Below the pieces are notes generated by a model. It had not been told where the DNA came from. It saw nothing but the letters and a program-made list of their open reading frames with translations, and did no database searches. Of a DNA stretch of 64,000 nucleotides, positions 40,205 to 51,961 are shown piece after piece. The stretch comes from Apostichopus japonicus (Eukaryota; Echinodermata; Holothuroidea; Aspidochirotida; Stichopodidae), in assembly GCF_037975245.1 (NCBI RefSeq), contig NC_092578.1, positions 15,792,321-15,856,320 on the forward strand, written 5' to 3'. Made by a program: the position numbers and the translations under genes. Within the stretch, counting starts at the first letter, position 1; the number at the start of each line of letters is the position of its first letter.

Positions 40205-41080
40205 CAGGCGCGTATCCAGGGGGGGTTGGGGGCGCGCGCCCCCCGGGTAAGAAAAAGAGGAGAGAAACAAAAGAGAGAAGGAAAAAGGGGAAAAAAGGGG
40301 GAAAGAAGGGGAGGAAGGAATGGAAAAGAAAAAGAAGAAAGAGAAAAAAAGGAAAAAGGAGGGAGTAGAAAAAAAACGGCAAGAAACCGGGAAGTGTCAG
40401 AGAACAGGCACGCGTCCCCACCATTATCCAAGACTGATTTGCGCCCATGCTCCACACTGTCGATGTGTGTAGTGTTCGGTTTCGGAAATATCTGGATTTT
40501 TTTTATTTCCTTCAACGAAGTTTTATAGTAGCCGTTTGAATTTTCGAAAATTCCCTGACCAACATTCTTCATCATACTTCCCTCTACTCGTGCAATTTTG
40601 ACCGGTCTGTTAGGGGTTGAAGGTGGTTTGTCTATATTGGTTGTCCATAGATGAAATTTTGTGCAACATTATGGGTATGTTTTCAAGTGAATTTAATCAC
40701 AAGAAATGTGAATTTTCAAGTTCTGAACAAATAATGGGCTTAAAACTTTGAATAATGGAGCTGAAGGGTATTGTGGGCCACGATGTAGAATCACCTACAT
40801 AAGGAATGATCCACAGGAGATGCGAAGAGGTCGAACAAGATGTGTGACTGGTGACAATCTTCAAAAAGGTTATAGATGAGAAAAACTATTTGGAAATACT
40901 TGGTTCTCAGGCAAAAGTGTACATCTGGTTGGTCAGTTATCAAGCCCGAGACGTGCCATTTCCGGTGATCAGGGGGTATCAAAACCAGAAATTTTCTTGT
41001 ACGCTGCCCGCCAACCGATGGTGGCGCTCCGCTTAGATAGTAATTCGCGCCCCCCGGGTTAGAAAATCCTGGATACGCCC

Positions 41081-41083
<3 letters not shown>
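40205..41083. mobile_element. hAT-like non-autonomous element, CAGGCGCGTATCCA ends
   Basis: It starts caggcgcgtatccagggggg and ends tcctggatacgcccctg, an imperfect inverted repeat. Near the right end lie ttttcttgtacgctgcccgc and tggtggcgctccgcttagat, the core of the element family. A purine-rich stretch (about 40245-40390) gives low-complexity Lys/Arg-Lys frames that are not genes. It is inserted in TA-rich sequence, so target duplication cannot be judged. Confidence 0.65.

Positions 41084-41164
<81 letters not shown>
41084..41164. repeat. (TA)n microsatellite
   Basis: TA repeat directly abutting the right end of the preceding hAT-like element. Confidence 0.93.
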
Positions 41165-41167
<3 letters not shown>

Positions 41168-41263
41168 GGTTGGTTGGCGTCTATCTTGGCGCAGAGTGCT
41201 CTATGTCCGGTGGACAGAGCGGAATATATGTTGAGACTAGTTGAGACTAGTGGAACACTAGTA

Positions 41264-41306
41264 GTTGTAACTCAGAGTTTCACGCGTTGAGCTATCATCA
41301 GACAAC
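41264..41306 (-). ncRNA. Type I hammerhead-ribozyme-like sequence
   Basis: On the minus strand the 43 nt contain, in order, GTTGT, the core CTGATGA, a 13-nt segment, the core GAAA, a CTCTGAG mini-hairpin and TTACAAC. GTTGT pairs with ACAAC (stem I), and ACT/AGT closes a 3-bp stem III with a CTG loop, placing a cleavable T before stem I. This is the layout of hammerheads with minimal stem III known from Penelope-like retroelements. The segment where stem II should form pairs poorly, and a second CTGATGA lies 25-30 nt upstream on the same strand, so it is probably a decayed or duplicated copy. Activity is not claimed. Confidence 0.55.
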
Positions 41307-41330
41307 TCTTGTCTGATGAGCGATCATCAG

Positions 41331-41333
<3 letters not shown>

Positions 41334-41425
<92 letters not shown>

Positions 41426-41524
41426 GTATGTATATACGTATATATATATATATGTGTATATGTGTACATATATATATACATATATATATATATACACACA
41501 CACACATATGTGTATGTGTGTATG

Positions 41525-41556
<32 letters not shown>

Positions 41557-41580
41557 TATATATATATATATTTATATATA
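41334..41580. repeat. Compound TA/TG microsatellite
   Basis: Alternating ta runs with tgtg and caca interruptions. All I/Y/C-rich frames across it are spurious. Confidence 0.93.
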
Positions 41581-41944
41581 CTAACGAAAAATTATCGAAA
41601 GAAAAACTCGACAGGTTTTTTTTTGGTTATTATTATGTACAATCGTTGTTTGTAACAAATATAGAAATCTGTTTATATACATAGATTACACTAGTTAACG
41701 CTAAATACATAGGACTTTCAAAGTCATGTCGTTAATATCTTCCTTAAGCATGATTACAAAATTAACTCCGTTTTACGTGAATGTACGATAAGGTAATTGT
41801 AAATGTTAAAAAAAAAATTAAAAAAAATTCAGAGACAGAGAGCGATAAAGAGAAAGGTGGGTGGAGAGGGAGAGAATTTACATTTCGAGGGCGCTATGAC
41901 CGAAAAGCTCCACAGATCTATTAAAAGCACTGGGAATTTCACCG

Positions 41945-44763
41945 TCAGACGGCTTGACATCGCATGTGATTTTGTCCATTCCAGTACCTATTGGACGGTG
42001 CTCTTCTGTTGAAAACAAGGGAACAAACAGAAAATTTGATTACGAGATTCCGACAAATCAATAATTATTGGGGAAAAAAGCGTAAACAATTTTCCTTTGC
42101 AAGTTATATACGTTAAGTATATCCAATTGATTTTTATAAAGGTGTCGCAAAATAAAAAATAGTTGTTAGAGGTGCTTGGGGTTGTCAAATTGTGCTTACA
42201 GCCATTACTAAAACGTCAGCTAATTGTTACCCATGCAGTAAATTTTCAACAAGTGTTTTACTGCCGTGTACTGTAATAGTAGTTATAGGCACACTGAGAC
42301 ATTTAATTGTAATTCTTTCAATAATCCACTAAAGGCTGGGAACAGTTTTGAGGATCAAAGCAACTAAGATAAGTACGTTTGAAGGCGTCGAAGCAAGTTT
42401 TGGCGTGCTAAAACCTTGGGGCCAATACCGATGAGTTTAAATTTCTCTCACCACAATACACTTGCATAGAAATTATTTTTGTTTCAGATTTGAGGTATAT
42501 TAACCATTAACACGTATCTTCAAAACAGTTTTCAAAACAAGCATTCGGTTAACCTACCACATCATTAGAAGGCCTTGTACAGTTACCTAGGCTAGCCCAC
42601 TTTGCACATGAAGAATGTGGCCTGAAACTGTAACTGTGTGTCAAATTACCTCATCAGGCTAACTAACAATTAGCTAAAATGAAACTTTTTTGACCCATCG
42701 AGAAAACAAAGAATATATAGCCTGCAATTTGGTAAATACTTCAATGTTTTGTGATTGTAATAAAGAAAAAAATGTTATAAATGTAATGATGAACTGACCC
42801 ATTTGGCCTTCTATGGTGTTGAACCAATCTACATACAAGACTTGCGTCACAGGGACATATGCTGTCAATAACATATTCAATCCCTCCTTCCGGTACGAAA
42901 CATTTAGCTCCGACTTGTAACTTTGCTTTGCAGATGGATTCTCCATGCTGTTTAGCACAGCACTGGCTATCGCCACAATCCTTATCGCTCCGACATCGAG
43001 CCCCTGTTTAAAATAAGGAAGCATAAACAATTCAATATCTTCCGAAATTTCCATATACAATCAAACAAGTGAAATAGTCTCCCAACAGGCCCAGAAATCA
43101 AAATGTATGGTTTTGGTCCAGTGACTGAGCTATATGTGGGGGGGGGGGTGTTGGTGAGAAGCAGGCGCGTAGCCAAGGGGAGCCGCGCCCCCCCCCCCTT
43201 GAGCATATTTTTTTTTTAATGTTTTTATGATATCGCTAGTATTTTCAAAAGAGAAAATGCTCAGATGCAACTTACAAGGCCTGGGAAGTGCCATTTCCAG
43301 CGGTCTGGGAGGCATTTTCAGCCAAAATTTTCTTGTACGCTTCGCGCTAATCATGGTGGCGCTACGCTTAGATAGTTTGCAATGCCGAATCTACAGTTTC
43401 GCCCCTCCCTTGGCAAATTCCTGGCTACGCGCCTGGTGAGAAGTTGAACGTTGGAACAATTGTATTTAACTAAGTCCATACCATACGGCAACCCCTTCCC
43501 CCCCCCCTCTCCCCGCCCACCCACCCGCACATTATAGAGCCCAGGATAAATACTTGCACTAATCACCCTGCGGGAAAATGACTTCCGTCATAAAAGGGAA
43601 TGAAATTCAAGGGATAAAAAAATATGATCTTTGAAATTTCGATAATAAAAAAATGAAATAAACTTAGTATTAACAAAATATGCTTTCCTAGCTTCTTCAC
43701 GAGACAAAGTTATTGTTGACATTGAATGACGTATCCATTGCAGTAATTTCATCCCTACAAAAGAAGACTCTTTGACCTATATAGATTTTCAATCGAGGAC
43801 ACATGACAAACTTTCAGACAACGGCAAAGCTGTCTACTTTCTAGTCGTAACATATCCTTGGAAGAGTATGTTACATATGAAACTATTGCCTTGAAAACAT
43901 CAATCATGGTAAAACATCAACCATCACAACTGATGATTGTAACAAAAGATACAACTAAGTCAGACAAACGTATTAGTTCTCACTTCTGAGCTCCTTGCTT
44001 TACAAATAGGTGCTGAGCTTTTCAGAATCAATCTGAACTTCTGCCATTCAAACCACGTCAATCAAATAAACACAACAATGATTGACAACGCCATTCTGAA
44101 TGCCCGTTCTCCGGGGTAACACATACTCTCTCTCACTGGGTGGGCCAGTTCTGCGACAGAATCCAGACAGCTAACCTGTAGTGTGTCGCCTGAATTTAAG
44201 GATGCGGTCTTAACTTAGACTAGACCTACCATTTTCGTTTTGACGTTTACAATTATCCATAAAATAAGAGTTATGGCCCAAGTAAGAACATAGAATGCAT
44301 TTCCCGACCCGCTTTAGCTTCACAGTAGGAAACTCGTCGCAAAACTGGCATCAACAGCATGTACGGCGCCTATACTTTGCGCCTACCATTCATGTCATAT
44401 GCAAATATATATATATAGTGACAATAGTGGGTTGAAAATAAAATCTACATGACGCTTGCTGTCAGTTAAGGTGCATCATGAAAGATCCCCTGTAGGGTCT
44501 TTGCTTGTCAGAGAAATCATTCCTACAGAGCAAATATTTCACGTGTCAAAATTTCAAGAGAATTATATATTTTGAAATTAGATCTATAGGCTCCCTGTTT
44601 TGAGGAAGTTATTGATTTGGTAAAGACAGCATGCCTGATGCTAAGGAATTTTAACTGTCTAGTTGGGGGAAAATGACCGACCTTTCATGCTTACGTGTTG
44701 CGTACGCGGCTCTCGTGTTTAATTTCCCAAAAACTTTGCAGAGATCTTACAATACAGCTGTCA

Positions 44764-44852
<89 letters not shown>

Positions 44853-47743
44853 CATTACATATATATATATATATAAACATATGTATATACATTACATATG
44901 AATGGTATGTGTAGGCCTACTTACCAAGCATGCCTTCAGCTATTGCTGTCTGGCAGGTCCCGAACCTACAGTGAGTTCCTCTTGTACAGTGTCCATCTCG
45001 CCTACAAGGTTCGCCAACAGATTTGTGACGCCTGCACCCACCATAATGTAAATCACAGAATAACCCTTTACCACATGATTTATCGCGGTCACATGGAACC
45101 TGAAATGTAACAAAATATGATCATACACCGAAGGGGATTGCACATACACACACACACACACACAAAATAAACTTATGTAATATATTTGAATTAAGAAGGA
45201 TGTTGGATACAGAGGTAGAAGTTACACTACTCGGATATCATGTGTGAATTGTTCATATTGACTTCCTGACCCCGTTTCCATCTTCCTTCACGAAAAGAAA
45301 AAAGCATTGTTCGGAACAATTTCCAGTGCCAGCAATAACGTTAATTGTTTGCCCAGAATTTGATAAAATAAAATTATCATAAAGATTTGTGAGTGCTGTC
45401 AATCAGCAAAAAAAGAAGTCAAACCTATTCGAAATGTCGAATTCAAAATTTTTTGAAAAGTTATTTTATTTCGAAAATGTTTTTTCCTTTCCTATATCCA
45501 AGAGGAAAAGAATGCGGAGTGTAAACAAAACGCTTCCGCGGTCAAAACAGTAAAAAAAAAAGAATATAAAAATGAGGAAATAAATTCAAAGAGAAAGATA
45601 GAACATGAAAGACAACTTTTAAATTCAAAAGACATTTATGACAGGGACGATTGAGGTAATAATTCAGCTATATACCTAAAAAATTGTGTGGTTTTACGTA
45701 TCATAAAATATATGTCCTACAAATTACGAGTGGTGTCACTCTTTGTGGTGTTAATATGTAAGCTATATACATGCTTGACCTCACCCTGTCTTCTGACTAT
45801 CTCTATAATAGTACAGTCTGTATATTTGTGAATTTGGCTTGGACTACATTAGACCGTGGTTTTGTCAGTTAAGCTTTCAGCAGACGCCAACCAAAATGTT
45901 TATCAAATCTCGCTAATCATTACACTGGATTTGAAATAAAGAGCATGGACGAATTGAAACAGAGGTATCGCCATCAAACAACACTCTTACATCCATTTTA
46001 GTGATGTACTCCTTTGCCTACCCTCCACCCCCCCCCCCACTCCATGTAACGTGCCAGGATGCAGTGGCGTCGCCAATGGGGGGGCTGGGGGAACGTGCCC
46101 TCCCAAAAAAAATCGTGCCCCCCCCCCAAATGCGATTTGTAGTGTTTAAAAAATTACTCAAAAACTCTTTTCCAAAGGACGAAACGTATTATGTTCTTCA
46201 GTAAAACTTCTTTCCACCGACAATCACAATACCAGTTGTTTTCTCACTAACAAGGTCACAGAGGCCCCGGCGTGAATCACTAGTGCTTAAACTTCACTAC
46301 TATACCCTACATGACTTTCAATTTTCATTTTTGGTATAACTTTTTATCCGCCTCAATTAAAAACATAAATATCAGACAGACTAAGCCCGAAAATTCTTGA
46401 ACATAAAGTTACTTCAAGCTGCAAAATATAGCACCAGATTGCATCTAAGGACCCTCAATTAATAATGAAAAAAAGGGGGCACCCCTCCCCTTAGAACCCT
46501 CCCCCGGGACGGCATTCACAAATAAACACGGTGCCCCCTAAGTAAGTGCTGTGTCCTCCCTGTGCTCCCTCCTCCCAGGTGGAATCTAGGTTCCTTTTGA
46601 CCTTATTTACTTCTTTCCTATAATCTATGACAACTGGTTCTGATTTGTGGAATTCTTTACCAAATACAATTCAAAATTCTGTTACGATAAATTCTTTCAA
46701 GAAAAACTATTGGCGTTTTCTTACTAACCACATAGCTTCGTCTCTGCTCCTTTGTTAAGTTTTGGCATTGCTTTGAAACTCCTTCTGTTGTTAACTCCCC
46801 TCCCTCCCAGCCCCCCCCCCCCCCGCCCCTCCTCCTTCCCACTTCTTTCTTTTGGTAACCAGAATTTTCATAAGTGTTCCGTCCTCTCTGGTTTCCTTTT
46901 ATTTCAGTGACAAAGTTATGTTTCTGTTTACCTCATAAATTTCATATGTTTGCTATTATAGTACGAGGGGGGGTGGGGGGGTGGCGGAGGAGTGCGATGG
47001 AACAACAAGACTTTATCTTTCTTCGGTTTCCATGGTATGGGTTTAAGTTTATTCTTTAAATAAATTCGCGCTTGTAATTCCTGCAGCTCTTCATTTTTAC
47101 AAAACATACTCGTCAATAGAAGATTACAATTCATCAAACCAGGGCATCCTCTTAGAAATTTCACGTAAGTGGAAAATATTGAGTGAGTGATTAACTTATT
47201 GAATTGAATCAATTTTAACATTTCATAGCTATCATTTGTTAATCGCATGCAAGACAGCAAATTGGCAAACAATAACACCCATTGCCTATTATTTAAATTA
47301 TCATTTAAATTAAACTTTTGCCGTATATCAAAGACACGTATAAAATGTGTAAATATCAATAATTAATCGCATGCCAAACGTAAGTTGGAAGAGTTCACAT
47401 TGGGGGAGGGGGTTGTGTTTTGGGGGCTTAACTTGCAGTACACTGTTCTTTTGATTTGTGCACTGAATAGCATGAAATAAATAAATAAAACATGGATAAT
47501 AAAACCAACTCAACCTGATTTGAAGTAGATATATTTTATACTTACAATATTAACATTCCTTACTGTATCGTTGACTCGATTTTCCTGCGTGTTTCGTGGA
47601 TAGATGTAGCTCCCCTCCTCTGCCCCATCATTCTGCGATTCTGGGTGTGGGCCCGACCAAACCAGAGGCCACATATAGGCCCACGTGGACCTTTGTAGTG
47701 ATGTCACGAAGATGATGAAGAGTAAACATGTGCAAATATTCAT
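41945..47743 (-). CDS. Dickkopf-like secreted protein, four exons
   Basis: Spliced model: 47546-47743, 44925-45099, 42799-43003, 41945-42005, all with GT-AG borders and matching phases (0, 1, 2), giving 212 residues. Exon 1 encodes signal peptide [15 protein letters not shown] and a linker. Exon 2 holds a first cysteine-rich domain with eight cysteines ([32 protein letters not shown]). Exons 3 and 4 hold a second domain with ten cysteines, including [24 protein letters not shown] and a last MRCQAV before TGA. Two cysteine-rich domains, with a ten-cysteine colipase-fold C-terminal one, is the Dickkopf layout; family members modulate Wnt signalling outside the cell. Which Dickkopf subtype, or a related DKK3-like secreted protein, is unresolved. 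The last short exon is chosen because it supplies the tenth cysteine; without splicing exon 3 would run to a stop at 42741 with an implausible tail. An ATG 22 codons upstream at 47809 is rejected since an acceptor (gcttttcag) lies between. Confidence 0.72.
43162..43435. mobile_element. hAT-type non-autonomous element with 8-bp target duplication
   Basis: 274 bp bounded by caggcgcgtagcca and tggctacgcgcctg (14-bp inverted repeats) and flanked by gtgagaag on both sides (43154-43161 and 43436-43443). The CAG terminus and 8-bp duplication are the hAT signature. It lies just upstream of Dickkopf-like exon 3, in the intron. Confidence 0.82.
43444..44924. other. Dickkopf-like gene intron 2 (remainder)
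   Basis: Non-coding; a compound (TA)n microsatellite occupies about 44769-44876, close to the donor of exon 2. Nothing else was recognised. Confidence 0.6.
45100..47545. other. Dickkopf-like gene intron 1
   Basis: Non-coding, with C-rich homopolymer runs and a partial cagtggcgtcgcca sequence at about 46062 that resembles the hAT-like ends found elsewhere in the window. The open frame at 46928-47359 (minus, 143 codons) has no recognisable domain and ends in a C/G-homopolymer-derived proline run; I do not call it. Confidence 0.55.
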
Positions 47744-49359
47744 GTTTAGGCTTAGTACTGAAAAGCACGCACGAAATGTGGTCAAATTAGGATGAAAAAA
47801 GTATTCCAACGATGCGAAAGTTGATTTGTTTAATTTTTCTGATACAGGTATAGATCTGGTATTGAAGTAAGAAGGCCTACACTTTCAAGGCGCGATGCTG
47901 TCTAGACTGAAGTTGGTAGAAAGTCAAACAAGGTATAAATACCTAAAATATCAAACCACGTGAGATTTTGACGATAATCAGGGTCGACAGCTAAGACGCA
48001 TAATCCATAATGTGCTCTCCGAAGACAGTAAATACCTTTCTGGGTACCTTTTGTGTCCATTTTTGACGGACAGCTCATTACATTGAAATACACAACAGCT
48101 TAATTGGGATTTGGACCAATCACATCAGAGTATCCGTTGTCAATCAAGGGTGCATAGCACTCATTAGGCTGGTATTGTTGACACGGATTTGAATAGAGAA
48201 GGCGTGGAAGTCTTCGGCTTAGCATTGTCCATGTAGACGCGACTGACACTAAATGGAGTTTGACGTTTCGATGATTTGCCAAGTTTTCTTGAGATTGACG
48301 GCTAGCTCTCCTGCCGAGGAGATCGGGGAGAACTATGTAAACAATCTCCGGGGTGGCATCCAACAGACTTTAGTCATGTATAGCAACTATTGACTTGTAT
48401 GTAGTAAAACAAGTTAGCTAAACAAATCGATAATGCTGGTTTCTGATCACTTTATACCCCAGAGCTTGAACACCTCAGCATTTACACAAACGCGAGCTAA
48501 ATATTTAAATATTCACATTTTAGTTTTCTGAGAAGAACCATATTTTTTTCTAATAAAGACTGCAAACCTTATACTTATACAATAAATTTCAGAACAATGT
48601 GGTTTCATCACATCGTTCAGATCGCTGCAAGAAATGAAGTTATAGGGTGTTCAATTTACCATAATGGAATTGGCAGGGGGGGGGAGGGTGTGGTTAGAAA
48701 TATAAAAAACAGGTATGACTTCCATTATCAGGCTGATTGTCGATTGGTCGCGTATGAGAAATTCAGTATCGATTGATCGAATATAAGAAATGTGCTTCGA
48801 TAATATCACACCAACGTTTGTTTGCTTAGCTAATAATATGAATTGCATTTTAGCTCCACTTGAGTTGGATACGTATAGCTTCTCCGATAGCTTGTTCAAT
48901 CAAATTTGAAAATATCTTTGAAAGTATAATTCCAGATGGCTGTGGTATTTGAAACTTTCTGATGATGCGAGGGAACCTTTTACAATTTCAGATAAGAAAT
49001 TCTTCCAAAATCATCTTCAAGATTTAATTCTTCTGTCACTTTATTCCTTCTCTTTTTTCCAAAGGAAATAAAAGGTAGGTCGAGGCTATACCGTTCTTTG
49101 CATGAATATATATATTTAGTAAATTGATCTCTTCCCAAAGAGATTAATTTAAGAGTTAATTTATGCATTCTCCTTTCAAATATCATACAAGTATCCCGGC
49201 AGTCTACTCCTCTATAAAAGTGTGGTTCTACACAATCATTCATGTCTTCAACAATCACTGAACACCACTCACGTCTAACTCAAAGACTGCTTCCAATTAC
49301 AGTCGTGTCTGTCTAAACCGCAGCAACGCGTTATACAACAATTGGAAGGCGGCTAAATA
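47744..49359. other. Flank upstream of the Dickkopf-like gene
   Basis: No supported gene. Minus-strand open frames at 47902-48093, 48100-48363 and 48980-49258 have mixed composition and could be fragments of a decayed element, but no motif was recognised and no splice model joins them. Confidence 0.4.
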
Positions 49360-49587
49360 CTTTTTAAGAAAAGTCACCCAGGAAAGAACCTGGGCACGAA
49401 AACCAAACAACCGAACAACTGATCCGCTCTCAACCCCAGTTCCCCTTGCATCGAGACTGTGACTGTGTGATCATCGTCAGGTGTGTGTCACTGCAGGGAG
49501 TTACATAACAACTCCCTGGTATCACGATACCCCTAGTGAGGGAACATAATGCTACACACGATCTTAGCCAAGAGGCCGAGAAGCGAT
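49360..49587 (-). repeat. Repeat with a U2-snRNA-like 5' end (SINE-like or U2 pseudogene)
   Basis: On the minus strand it starts ATCGCTTCTCGGCCTCTTGG followed by CTAAGATC, almost the invariant 5' end of U2 snRNA, then diverges after GTGTGTAGCATTATG. Two strong hairpins follow (GGTATC/GATACC and GGGAGTT/AACTCCC), with no Sm site seen. The downstream part (about 49360-49470) recurs in decayed form at 50475-50600, so this is a dispersed repeat rather than a lone U2 gene. Confidence 0.6.
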
Positions 49588-49600
49588 CAAGGCGGCTATA

Positions 49601-49884
49601 CAGACGCGTCCCCCCCCCACACCCCCACCCCCCCCCCTTGAGCATATTTTTTGTATGTTTTTATGATATCGCTAGTAATTTCAAGTTTAGATGCAACTTA
49701 CAAAGGCCTGGGAAGTGCCCATTCCAGCAATCTGGGAGGCATTTGCATCCAAAATTTTCTTGTACGCGTAGCGCCAACTCATGGTAGCGCTACGCTTAGA
49801 TACTTTTTAATGCCGAATCTACGGCTCTGATAGTTTGTCTTCAAGTTCCTCCCTTCCTTTGGCAAATTCCTCGCTATGCGCCTG
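49601..49884. mobile_element. hAT-type non-autonomous element with 8-bp target duplication
   Basis: 284 bp, starting cagacgcgtc and ending atgcgcctg, flanked by cggctata on both sides (49593-49600 and 49885-49892). The interior (ttgagcatattttttgtatg, gatatcgctagta, tggtagcgctacgcttagat) is the same family as 43162-43435. It landed 13 bp from the U2-like repeat. Confidence 0.78.
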
Positions 49885-50474
49885 CGGCTATACAATCAGT
49901 CGATGTTGTGTCAACGAAGTCAGAAGACACAACGATGCTCTTGTCTTAAGGCGCGCCCTCACGTATAGTTCTGGAATGCAAAGCATTGTGATGGTCATGT
50001 GATGCGATGTGATGAAATCATGTAATACTTTACACATGTTGTCACAGTTTCGTTCCCGCGAATAGTGATGTCACAGAGCGAGATACAGTGATATGTGTGC
50101 AAGAGAAACGGAAGAAAAGTACAACACACTTTTAACTTTTTTTTAGTTAATTTTATTTTTAATGTTTAGTTCAAACAAAAGTATCAAAAATATACTGCTT
50201 TGTTCAAAAAACAAACATGATAACAAAAATAAAAACAAATGAAAAACATAATGAAATATAGAAAAAAAAAGTTTCGTTAGTTGTTTGAGGTGAGAACGTG
50301 TATTGTGTCGCCAGTTGTTTGATCAAACGTTTTTGTAGCAACGAACTGCAAAGGTCCGCATTCAGTTGGACAGTTTCCACATGCAATCATGTGATATTTA
50401 TACTTGCGCATGATAGAACATTGTTGATGTAATATGTGACGTCATCCTTCATGCGGCAAAAAGGATACTTTTCA

Positions 50475-50600
50475 AGAAAAGTCACACAACTGAAAGAGCC
50501 TGGGTACGAAACGCAAATATCTTTGTTCCACTCTCAAACTCAAACCCAAACATTGAGACTATAGTAACCATGTGATCATAATGGTTGTTGCGTCGAAAAT
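50475..50600 (-). repeat. Decayed second copy of the U2-headed repeat body
   Basis: Shared segments with 49360-49470 include aagaaaagtcac, gagcctggg(t/c)acgaaa and (c)attgagact followed by a tgtgatcat motif. The U2-like head is not recognisable here. Confidence 0.5.
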
Positions 50601-51306
50601 ATTTTTACAATGGGTGACACTGTACTACACAGAAGCCGACCGACGTTCGCTTTTTACTATTACATGTGTAATGATTTTTCTCTCGTTTATGTAAGAGGAC
50701 TATTGGTCTGGCAATTAACCTGACCAGTTAATGGTCATACCCACTTCAGCCCAGATATTTCTATGCAAGTGAGGATAGACATCTCAACTTTTTGAAAGTA
50801 ACTTATACTTCATCGATAATTTATTCATATGTTGTGACTGTATATTACTACATAATACATGAATTGCAGAATGTATTTTCTTGGCGGGAGTCGCTATGAC
50901 AACCACAACCTGTATGTTTAAATGTACTACCGCCCGTCATGGAGACATATAGTATTGTAGTCTATTATTAATAAAGTAAAAGTATAGGAACATTAAAATG
51001 ATCAATTAAGAGAATGCAAAATACAAACTAGCAAATATTGAAACAACAAAACTTGATACAAACAATTTTACCAAAACCACTCACGACTCGGATTGCACAA
51101 TATATATTGTGATAACATAAGAAAAAACTGAATTAATATCCTGTTCTCTTTGACACAATCTTGTAGTGATATTTAGCTCCTTTTTTTTTTGGAGATATAT
51201 ATGATATACGATAAACTGAAAAATAACAGTATGTGCATGTACGGATTTGCTAATATTTAATGGTAGATTCAAAAAGTTTCATTTTTACTACTATGACGAT
51301 TCATAA
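50601..51306. other. Intergenic
   Basis: AT-rich sequence between repeats. No gene or repeat was recognised. Confidence 0.5.
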
Positions 51307-51961
51307 ACTGATGACTAACGATATATCACGGTTTGTATGTTATGGCTTCACCACTGGAAGTATTCAAAACTGATGACTAACGATATATCACGGTTTGTAT
51401 GATATGGCTTCACCACTGGAAGTATTCAAAACTGATGACTAACGATATATCACGGTTTGTATGATATGGCTTCACCACTGGAAGTAATTCAAAACTGATG
51501 ACTAACGATATATCACGGTTTGTATGATATGGCTTCACCACTGGAAGTATTCAAAACTGATGACTAACGATATATCACGGTTTGTATGATATGGCTTCAC
51601 CACTGGAAGTATTCAAAACTGATGACTAACGATATATCACGGTTTGTATGATATGGCTTCACCACTGGAAGTATTCAAAACTGATGACTAACGATATATC
51701 ACGGTTTGTATGATATGGCTTCACCACTGGAAGTATTCAAAACTGATGACTAACGGTATATCACGGTTTGTATGATATGGCTTCACCACTGGAAGTATTC
51801 AAAACTGATGACTAACGATATATCACGGTTTGTATGATATGGCTTCACCACTGGAAGTATTCAAAACTGATGACCAACGGTATATCACGGTTTGTATGAT
51901 ATGGCTTCACCACTGGAAGTATTCAAAACTGATGACTAACGATATATCACGGTTTGTATTA
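51307..51961. repeat. 62-bp minisatellite, about 10.5 copies
   Basis: Unit starts actgatgactaacgatatat, followed by cacggtttgtatgatatggc and ttcaccactggaagtattca. Copies differ at only one or two bases (cgatat/cggtat, gtatgt/gtatga, an extra a near 51487). Decayed relatives of the unit continue to about 52160 (acgacatatct, acgatatatgatac, gacatatcacgg). It lies between the Dickkopf-like and integrin genes. Confidence 0.95.

Noticed and set aside
40186-40575. Lys/Arg- or Phe/Leu-rich frames of up to 128 codons
   Set aside because: They overlap the purine-rich interior of a hAT-like element and are low complexity.
46928-47359. A 143-codon minus-strand frame
   Set aside because: No recognisable domain, inside an intron of the Dickkopf-like gene, with an N-terminal AT-rich composition and a proline run from a G/C homopolymer.
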